From positions 1 to 14,292 of the forward strand of contig CAIWHI010000174.1 of the NCBI GenBank assembly GCA_903912435.1: DNA of 14,292 nucleotides, read 5' to 3'. The position numbers were made by a program, and so were the translations under genes. The notes beneath the pieces were generated by a model. That model saw only the letters and a program-made list of their open reading frames with translations. It was not told the DNA's origin and made no database searches. This document shows positions 1-8,100 of the stretch, one piece after another. The DNA is from an uncultured Bacteroidota bacterium (GTDB lineage: Bacteria; Bacteroidota; Bacteroidia; Chitinophagales; Chitinophagaceae). Positions within the stretch are counted from its first letter, which is position 1, and every line of letters starts with the position of its first letter.

Positions 1-146
1 ATATACATTCCCCCACATACAGATACTTGCCAGGCAGGCAATAAGGTAACAAAAGACCCTATTTATAAAGCCTGCACTAGTAGAATTTCCCAGATTAAGA
101 TGGCTGCTCATAAGCCTTTGATTTATAGTTTTCATAATTAAAGCAA

Positions 147-3100
147 TTATCTGATAATGGTTACATCACCTTTGAAACTTAATGGTTCACCAGTTTCACA
201 TTGTGCGTCAATAATATACACATACACATCTGGTTTAGGCGCAGAACCTTTGTAAGAACCATCCCACCCGTTTGATGCATCATTAATATTTATTCCTGAA
301 CGCTCAAACAATAACTCGCCCCAACGATTGTAAATTCTAAACGAGTTTATGGTACTTACACCCTTACCTCGTGGATAGAATATATCGTTTTGCCCATCTC
401 CATTAGGAGTGAATGAATTAGGGATAAATATCTGACTCTTATCGCAATAAACATGCAGCTTCACAGAATCAGAATTCCGGCATCCATAAGATGAGTACAC
501 ATTAATAAAGTAAGTGGTATTAACATCAGTTCTGGCTATAGGGTTTGAACAACTGTCGCAACTTAATGACCCTGGATTTTGCCATACATACTTATAGACA
601 TTACTACCCGTAGCATGCAGTTGAGCTGCTGTTCCCTCTACTAGCCATTGGTCAGGTCCCGCATCCACTTCAGGCAATGGATACACAGTTACCATGATAT
701 AGTTGGTATCAGGTATACAACTAGCCAATTGAGCAATAGCCATGTATCGGGTTGTTACATTAGGTGTGGCAAGGGGGTCGGCAATATTGGAACTATTAAG
801 GCTGGTGGCTGGCAACCATGTGTATTTTGTCCCCCCCGAATCAAATAATTTCACCACTACCCCATCACATATCGCGGTATCACCCTTTGCTTTGCTCACG
901 GTTAGTGTTTTCAAAAATACGCTAACCGTATCCGTATTCATACAACCGTGTATATCCTTACCTGTAACAGTATAGTTGGTAACAGTTGTTGGCGATGCGT
1001 TGGTTGGGTTACAACTTATGCAACTAAGGGTTGCGGGAGGTGCCCATGTATAGCTTACTCCTCCATAGCCTTCTAGTACCGCTGCATCACCCACGCAAAC
1101 AATGGTATCTTTACTAGCCGTAATCACTGGAAGTGGATACACTATTACGTCCTTGGTTATTGATGCCTGGCATCCCCATCCATCAGTGGTTACCACTGTT
1201 ACAGAATAGGTGCCTATTGCAGTATATGTATAAGACGGACTAAATGATGTGCTGGTATCTCCATTTGTAAAGGTCCAGTACCATGAATCTATGGTGGAGT
1301 AAAAACTCCTGGAGGTATCTTTAAATATGGTAGTGCCATTAATACATACCGGATTAGGTATAGTGGTGTAACCCGGCGTAACAAGATCCACCTTGATGGT
1401 ATCAATACCTACACTTGAATTTTGACAACCCGTATTATCACTCAAAATCAATTTAGGCAAATATTTACCCGGCAACACATAAATATGGTCAATAGTATCT
1501 ATCACTGATACAGTACTTACTGTTCCATCTGCAAAGTCCCATATAATATTCGGAACATTTCGCACTTGTGCATTAAAGTGCACTGTCAAGGGCGAGCAGC
1601 CCGAATCTGGTGAATAAGTAAATGCCCCGGCATAACCATAAATTACCATGTGACCAATAGCTGTATCTACACAACCATACATATCCGTAACAATCATTTT
1701 CACAGTATCAATTCCCGGAATAATATATAAGTTGGACGGAGAAAATGCAGTAGATGTTGTACCATCGCCCAAAAACCAGTAATAGGATAATCCACCTACA
1801 CTTGTATTAGTGAAGTTCACCAGCAATGGTGGGCAGATAGAGAATGAATCGCTCATAAAGAAGCCGGCAGTAGGCTTACTTACTGTAATATAACCTACGT
1901 AAGCAGCAGTATCCCTACATCCGTGTGTATCTGTAACAACCAATTTCACTGTAAATATGCCATTAGTTGTATAAGTATGAACCGGCGTAGTTAAAGTAGA
2001 TGTACCACCATCTCCAAATATCCATAATGAAGTTGATGCACCAACTGAAGTATTATTAAATGTTACCGGATCATACTTACATGGAAATTGGTTAGCTACA
2101 TTAAATGCAGCAGTAGGATGATAAACATTCACAGCAGGCAAGGTAATGGTATCCTTACAACCTATATTATCAGTGACTATTTCACGTGTGGTATACGTAC
2201 CAGCTACAGTAAACAGGTGAGTGACACTTGGAGATGCACCAGAGATATAACCTCCATCACTTATGGTCCATTCAAAATTGGTAAATGTTGTGCCAGACAC
2301 ATCATTACTCGCATCGGTAAATGTTGCATTCAATGGCAAGCAACCTGATGTAGGAATCACTGTAAAATTGGCAACAGGCTTGGCAACCCTTATATAATTA
2401 ACCCTGGTAAATGTATCCAGACATCGGTTATTATCTTGGATTATCAACATAATGGTATATAAGCCAGTTGCAGTAAAGACATGTGTAAATAATGCAGTAG
2501 AAGTAACATAAGCTCCATTTACATACCAGAAGTAAGCTGAGGCGGTACCTCCCGAGACCGTAGGTGTAAACGTGACTGTACCATCCCTACATATATTTAG
2601 CCGGTCGGCATCAAAGGTGGCCGTAATATTTACCAAACTAAGTAGTTGTGATGATGTATCCCTACACCCACTTCGGGCATTATAGGTTGCCAGTAACACG
2701 GTATAGCTACCAGTACCCGGATAGGTATGGGTTGGATTATCCAAAGTTGAGGTTATTCCATCTCCAAATAGCCAGACATGCGAATCATCACCCAGGGAAC
2801 TATCAGCAAACCGCACAAGCGTATGTGGTGAGCAGGATACATCAGTCAGAATAACTGACTTTGGAGAATCAATTGTAATAGTGCCAGTAAAAACATAGGG
2901 TAAGCCACGGCATCCATTATAATAAGGTATTACAGTGGCTGAAAATACACCGGGCAAAATAAAATGGTGTGAGATAACCGGTAGACTATCACTATAAGTT
3001 GTGCCATCACCAAAAAACCAATCGAATTCATCAACCGGACCAACTATTACTGTTGTAGTAAACGTAACACTGTTATTATGGTAGCATAAATGCAATGGAG

Positions 3101-4721
3101 CCGCATCAAAAGTAACTACTGGTGGATTGCCTACCCTTATTTCTAAAGTATCGGTTACAATACAACCGTTTGCGGTAACAGCTACTACTACCGCATGGTA
3201 AACACCTGCTGCCGTATAGGTATGATAAGGTGATGGCCCACTCCCAGCCGCAGTGCCATCACCCCAGGTCCAGGTATAAGACCTGAATGGATAGGGATAA
3301 GTATAGGTGGCCGTTGTATCTGGCTCATGGGTTACGGCATTGGTATAGAAATGCACCCTAAGTGGTGCGCAGCCCGAAATATTACTATCGGTAGTAGTAA
3401 ATACTAAATCGTAAAGTGTCTTTGTTTGTCTCACTGTATCCTTACATCCGGTAACAGGGTCGGTAATTACCATAGATATATTATATACACCTCTCCAGCC
3501 ATACATATGAGCGGTGGTCAATCCCGATCCAAGGGCTGACCCATCACCATAATTCCATGATACAGTACATCCGGAGGGAACTGTAGCATTAAAATTTAAG
3601 GTTACCGGTGCAGGACAAGGGGTGTCGGGTGTAATTACAAATGTGCCCGTAGGACCAGGATATATATTAATGACATGCCTTATAGTATCATGGCATGGAC
3701 CATTACTGGCAATCAATGTAACCGTATAAGTACCTGATGCCGAATAAGCCCATGATGGATTATCTAAGGTAGATGATCCACCATCTCCAAAATACCACTG
3801 GCTTCCCGTATGTGTAGAACTTGTATTTGAAAATGGTATTATCGCATATTTGCAGGCATTTGTAACAGTTGTAAAATTTGCAGTTACACCACCTACATGT
3901 ATAAACCCGGGTCTGAATAGGGTGTCTCTGCAGCCATTGCCGTCGGTTACAATAAGGGTAACACCATAGGTTCCGGTACTTAAGTAATCGTGAGTAGGAT
4001 TGGGAACATATGAATGTGGACTACCATCACCAAAATCCCAATCATAGCTATAAGGACCTGTCCCGAATATGGAACTTGTAAAAACTGCATGCCCCGGAGT
4101 ACCACAATAATAACCTGAGGATGATGCTGAAAAACTAACAGATGGAAGGTCAAAGACATGCATATAACCACCTACAGTTACGGTACTGGCGCAACCCTGT
4201 GCATTTGTTACCGTAAGTGTTACATTATAGAAGCCCGAAGCGGCATACGTATGTGATGGTGTAGCTAAGGTACTAGTGTAGCCATCGCCAAACGCCCATA
4301 AATAAGTTACCGGCCCTGGCACACCGGCCACTGTAGTACTTGTAAAAATTACTGCTGTATTCGGGCAAATTGAAGTATCGCTGGCTACAAAAGAAACTAT
4401 AGGAACCGGATAAACTGTAATTATCTGGGTATGTGTAGATGTAGCACTACCATTACGTGCAGTAAGTGTTACGGTATAGGTGCCCGCAGTAAGGTAACTT
4501 CCGGCAGGGTCGGTAAGGTGAAGTATACCACTTCCATTATTTAAATCCCAATCATATGTTGTGCCTGATGTGGGTGCAGTTGTATTATGAAAATTGACAA
4601 CCAAAGGCGCACAGCCCGAGGTTGGGGTAGCCGTGAAATTGGCAACTAACTGCGCATTAGCACCGATAAACGAAAATATCGTGCAACAAATTAATAAGAG
4701 TATGCGGGGTAATAATTTCAT
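147..4721 (-). CDS. Giant PKD-repeat surface protein with T9SS type B sorting domain (paralogue A)
   Basis: A 1524-residue exported protein, probably a cell-surface adhesin or gliding-associated filament; the exact role is inferred. Residues 1-23 are a signal peptide (basic start, hydrophobic run, ANA-Q cleavage site). Residues 25-1198 form about 14 PKD units with the W-x-F-G-D-G, H-x-Y, G-x-Y-x-V-x-L and G-C-x-D-T landmarks. Residues 1199-1429 are three Ig-like modules with LSCxxC motifs in the first and third. Residues 1430-1524 are a CHU_C / gliding-motility C-terminal domain (SFTPNGDGxND, FRIYNRWGELLFE), the T9SS type B signal that directs outer-membrane passage. The start is ATG; no Shine-Dalgarno is visible, as is usual in Bacteroidota. 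The 146 bp beyond the stop hold no gene, only an A/T-only hairpin at 134-150 overlapping the stop codon. It is a full-length paralogue of the gene at 5171-9721. No PorP/SprF-like partner gene is in the window. Confidence 0.9.
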   Translation of the reverse strand: MKLLPRILLLICCTIFSFIGANAQLVANFTATPTSGCAPLVVNFHNTTAPTSGTTYDWDLNNGSGILHLTDPAGSYLTAGTYTVTLTARNGSATSTHTQIITVYPVPIVSFVASDTSICPNTAVIFTSTTVAGVPGPVTYLWAFGDGYTSTLATPSHTYAASGFYNVTLTVTNAQGCASTVTVGGYMHVFDLPSVSFSASSSGYYCGTPGHAVFTSSIFGTGPYSYDWDFGDGSPHSYVPNPTHDYLSTGTYGVTLIVTDGNGCRDTLFRPGFIHVGGVTANFTTVTNACKYAIIPFSNTSSTHTGSQWYFGDGGSSTLDNPSWAYSASGTYTVTLIASNGPCHDTIRHVINIYPGPTGTFVITPDTPCPAPVTLNFNATVPSGCTVSWNYGDGSALGSGLTTAHMYGWRGVYNISMVITDPVTGCKDTVRQTKTLYDLVFTTTDSNISGCAPLRVHFYTNAVTHEPDTTATYTYPYPFRSYTWTWGDGTAAGSGPSPYHTYTAAGVYHAVVVAVTANGCIVTDTLEIRVGNPPVVTFDAAPLHLCYHNNSVTFTTTVIVGPVDEFDWFFGDGTTYSDSLPVISHHFILPGVFSATVIPYYNGCRGLPYVFTGTITIDSPKSVILTDVSCSPHTLVRFADSSLGDDSHVWLFGDGITSTLDNPTHTYPGTGSYTVLLATYNARSGCRDTSSQLLSLVNITATFDADRLNICRDGTVTFTPTVSGGTASAYFWYVNGAYVTSTALFTHVFTATGLYTIMLIIQDNNRCLDTFTRVNYIRVAKPVANFTVIPTSGCLPLNATFTDASNDVSGTTFTNFEWTISDGGYISGASPSVTHLFTVAGTYTTREIVTDNIGCKDTITLPAVNVYHPTAAFNVANQFPCKYDPVTFNNTSVGASTSLWIFGDGGTSTLTTPVHTYTTNGIFTVKLVVTDTHGCRDTAAYVGYITVSKPTAGFFMSDSFSICPPLLVNFTNTSVGGLSYYWFLGDGTTSTAFSPSNLYIIPGIDTVKMIVTDMYGCVDTAIGHMVIYGYAGAFTYSPDSGCSPLTVHFNAQVRNVPNIIWDFADGTVSTVSVIDTIDHIYVLPGKYLPKLILSDNTGCQNSSVGIDTIKVDLVTPGYTTIPNPVCINGTTIFKDTSRSFYSTIDSWYWTFTNGDTSTSFSPSYTYTAIGTYSVTVVTTDGWGCQASITKDVIVYPLPVITASKDTIVCVGDAAVLEGYGGVSYTWAPPATLSCISCNPTNASPTTVTNYTVTGKDIHGCMNTDTVSVFLKTLTVSKAKGDTAICDGVVVKLFDSGGTKYTWLPATSLNSSNIADPLATPNVTTRYMAIAQLASCIPDTNYIMVTVYPLPEVDAGPDQWLVEGTAAQLHATGSNVYKYVWQNPGSLSCDSCSNPIARTDVNTTYFINVYSSYGCRNSDSVKLHVYCDKSQIFIPNSFTPNGDGQNDIFYPRGKGVSTINSFRIYNRWGELLFERSGININDASNGWDGSYKGSAPKPDVYVYIIDAQCETGEPLSFKGDVTIIR
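1128..4649 (-). repeat. Array of about 14 PKD units in paralogue A
   Basis: Repeating protein units of about 78-97 residues. Approximate boundaries by residue: 25-107, 108-191, 193-278, 279-357, 358-437, 438-534, 535-620, 621-698, 699-782, 783-868, 869-949, 950-1030, 1031-1114 and 1115-1198. Most units carry one Cys near the second strand and one in the G-C-x-D segment, suggesting one disulfide per unit. Units 1, 9 and 14 lack a proper GDG turn. Boundaries were drawn by eye and may shift by several residues. At DNA level the units are strongly diverged, so this is an old protein repeat rather than a recent tandem DNA repeat. Confidence 0.8.
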
Positions 4722-5029
4722 AAAAGCTTATACAATTTTAGGGTATTTCATAAGGAACATAGATCCAATAAAGTTTACCTAAGGCATAAAATTTTTTCTT
4801 TTTTGCAAAGCACAAAATCCGCTAATAGCTACCTATTAAGGGCTTTTGTAACCTAGCATAAAAAGGAAAGAACAAGTCAGATGTTATACTTTATTCATTC
4901 ATCATGCCTAAGGACGTTAAAGTTAATTATATTTCATCGATTCTGACGGATTTTATCGAAAAAAATCAACTTATCGCTATAATTTAAAATATTTACAATT
5001 AAAATTAGTTAAAAATCGCTCCAATATTA

Positions 5030-5057
5030 CCAAAAACCCAAACCAACCCTAAAAACC
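5030..5057 (-). other. Two-tetrad G-quadruplex-like motif
   Basis: On the minus strand this 28-nt element has five G runs of length 2,3,2,3,2 separated by loops of 6, 2, 3 and 5 bases, mostly T. That fits a relaxed two-layer quadruplex pattern. It lies about 113 nt beyond the stop codon of the right-hand PKD gene, on the strand carrying its transcript, in otherwise very AT-rich DNA. Its sequence is also an imperfect mirror repeat. Whether it folds or acts is unknown. Confidence 0.35.
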
Positions 5058-5118
5058 AATCACTTATGATAGCTAATATTCAACATTTATCACACTTTTT
5101 TAAATACTCTTGACGATT

Positions 5119-5170
5119 ATTGCTTTTAATTAATAATTATTACTCAAATAATTGCTTTTGGTTAGTAATC
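5119..5170. repeat. 20-bp imperfect direct repeat, 32-bp period
   Basis: Two copies of ATTGCTTTTRRTTARTAATY lie at 5119-5138 and 5151-5170, matching at 16 of 20 positions (all four differences are transitions). The second copy ends exactly at the stop codon of the right PKD gene (5171-5173). The sequence is AT-rich, so chance is possible; a 3'-UTR or processing role is only a guess. Confidence 0.35.
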
Positions 5171-8100
5171 TTATCTGATAATTGTTACATCACCTTTCAA
5201 AAATACTGGTTCACCGGTTTCACAAATCGCATCTATAACATATACATACACATCGGGCCGTGGTGTATCATTTTGATATAATCCATTCCAACCATAAGTA
5301 GCATCGTTTAGATTAAAACCACTCCTTTCAAACAATAATTCGCCCCACCTGTTATAAATCCTGAACGATTTAATTATTGAAATTCCCTTGCCACGTGGAT
5401 AAAATACATCATTCTCCCCATCTCCATTTGGAGTAAACGAGTTGGGCACAAAAACCTGGCTGGTGTTGCAGAACAAATGGATAGTAACAGAATCCTCTGC
5501 GCGGCAACCAAATGACGACTTAACCTTTACCACATAAGTAGTGGTCACCGACATGCTAGCCACCGGATTATAACAACTATCACAGCTTAAGGTACCAACC
5601 CCACCCCAATCAAAACTACCAATGTTAGAACCTGATGCAACTAGTTGGGCAGTAGAGCCTGCAAGCAAAGTTTGGTCTGGTCCTGCATCTACAATTGGCA
5701 AAGGATGAACAATAACCTGTACATAGTTAGTATCTGGTATGCAACTGGCCAGTTGCGATACCACCATATAATTTATGGAATAATTAGGTGTTGAAATTGG
5801 ATTGGCAATATTGGCAGCACTAAGCCCTATAGCCGGATACCAGGTATACTTATTTCCTCCGGTATCAAATATGGGAACTACCTCACCCAAACAAATTTCC
5901 GTATCCCCCCAGCCTCTGCTCTCTGTTTTCGTCTTTAAATACACCGATACTGTATCAGTATTCATACATCCATGAATATCCTTTCCTGTCACTGTATAGG
6001 TGGTTACTACTGTTGGACTTGCAGATGTAGGATTGCATGCTGTGCAACTAAGTGCATATGGTGGACTCCAGACATAAGTATTACCGCCTTTGGCTTTTAA
6101 AGTTGCAGGATCACCCACACAAACCACCGTATCGGGGCTGGCTTTGATAACTGGCAATGGATACACTGTAATATTTTCAGTATCCACCAATGTACAACCC
6201 CAACCATCTTTTAGGGTAACCGAAATTTGATAAGTACCTGCAGTATCATAAAGCCATGATGTTGAAGCCAGTGAACTGCTATCAGTACTGGTAAACCACC
6301 ATAAATAATAGTTAATTGTAGACCAATAACTGGTTGCTGAGTCGCTGAAATTAAATGTTGTATTTACACAAACCGGATTAGGATTTGTTTTCACCTTAGA
6401 TGTTATGGCATCAATTTTAATGGTATCCAGGCCTACACTAGAATTTTGGCAGCCTGTAAAATCACTTAATATCAATCTAGGCACATAGGCTCCAGGTATA
6501 GTATAGGTATGTTTAGCACTGTCCACAGTGCCTGCCGGGCTGGTTGTCCCATCCTGGAAATCCCATACTAGACTAGGCACATTCATAATACTTGCGTGAA
6601 AATCAACGGTAAGTGGCGCACACCCCTGCAATGGTGCATAAGTGAATGCACCGGCATACCCGTATACATTTACATGTCTTATAGCTGTGTCTGAGCACCC
6701 ATATATATTTGAAGCTACAAGAGTAACCGGGAAATAACCCGATATTATATAAATATCAGATGGATTGAAGAGAACCGATGTATTACCATCGCCAAAACTC
6801 CAGGCATAAGTCACAGCACCGGTCGATGTATTGAAGAAATTGGTAAGTAATGGCAGGCATATGGTAAATGAATCATCCATATAGAATGAAGCCGACGGCT
6901 TAGTCACATTAATATACCCAACATAGGTAGCAGTATCTGTACATCCATGGGCATCAGTCACCACCAATCTTACCGTATAAACCCCTGGCACAGCATACGC
7001 ATGCACAGCACTATAGGATGTAGATGTATCTCCATCGCCAAAAAGCCATAAAGAACTGATAATTCCTGTAGATGCGTTTACAAAATTATCGTTTACCCCT
7101 GCACAAGGGTAGGTGCTTGTAGCATAAAATGTTGCCCTTGGATGATAAACACTAATCAGCGCCGGGCGGGTAATGGTATCCTTACATCCCACATTATCTG
7201 TTACTATTTCAATAACATCATATACACCTACAGCAGTATAGATATGTGTACTCGTTGCTGTAGTCACAGTTCCGCTACTCCCATCACCATAACTCCACAA
7301 AAAACTGGTAAATGACGTTCCCGGCACATCCCTGCTATAATCATGGAATGTAACAGTGAGTGGTAAACATCCTGATGATGGTAGGGTGGCAAAACTATCT
7401 ACAGGCCTTGCCACTAATACATAATTTGTCTTTGTTAATGTATCCAGGCAAGTATGACTATCTCTTATTACTAATGTTATTGTGTACCTACCGGTTGTTA
7501 AAAAAGTATCCTGATATACCGCACCTGTATCATGGTCCCGATCTATAAAATTCCTGAACCAAAAATAATCTACCGCCGTATCTCCAATAATGTGAGGCGT
7601 AAAAGATACTATTGCATCTCTGCAAACGGCCGTATCACTAGCCCTAAATTCAGGTATTGGTCTTATTAAATTTATCAGCTTATAAGCCGTATCCCTACAC
7701 CCGCTTCTTGCATTATAAGTAGTAAGCATTACATTATAAATAGACAATGAAGGATAATTATGTATTGTATCTCGTGCTGATGAAGATGTGCCATCTCCAA
7801 AATACCACATGTGTGTATCATCACCCCATGATGTATCTATAAATCCAACTTGTGTAGGGGGAATACACCTATAACCAGCTATTATTCGTGCTAGTGGTGA
7901 ATCAATAGTGATATAATTAGGGCGAATAAAAGTATCGGGGCAGCCATGAAAATAGGCTATCAAGGTTACAGTATAAGTTCCCGGAGTGTTGAAAGTATCA
8001 TTAGGATTAATATCCAACGATGTAGTCCCATCACCAAAAAACCACCTATAACTATCAGCACCAGTGGAACTATTAATAAACTGCACCCCTCTATGAACAC

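Larger units (their letters stand above)
4722..5170. other. 449-bp intergenic region between the two PKD paralogues
   Basis: No convincing gene. It should hold the promoter of the left gene (minus strand) and the 3' region of the right gene. Visible: two T6 tracts separated by one C, about 65-80 bp upstream of the left ATG; a 16-bp dyad TAATAGCTACCTATTA at 4823-4838; a G-quadruplex-like motif at 5030-5057; an A/T-only hairpin (AATTATT, loop ACTCA, AATAATT) at 5135-5153 just past the right gene's stop; and a 20-bp direct repeat at 5119-5170. No good TAnnTTTG element was found upstream of the left gene, and no GC-rich terminator with a U-run. Confidence 0.6.

Noticed and set aside
27..41. Hairpin TTGCC-AGGCA-GGCAA near the left edge as terminator of the left PKD gene
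   Set aside because: Only a 5-bp stem, about 105 nt past the stop, and no U-run on the gene's strand.
4904..4987. Small plus-strand ORF of 27 codons starting MPKDVKVNY in the gap between the PKD genes
   Set aside because: Very short, no promoter element or ribosome site seen, no family recognised; random AT-rich DNA readily gives such frames.
5905..5910. G6 run in PKD paralogue B (coding strand) as a phase-variation tract
   Set aside because: Too short, and not at the position of the G7 run in paralogue A; it simply encodes Trp-Gly-Asp.
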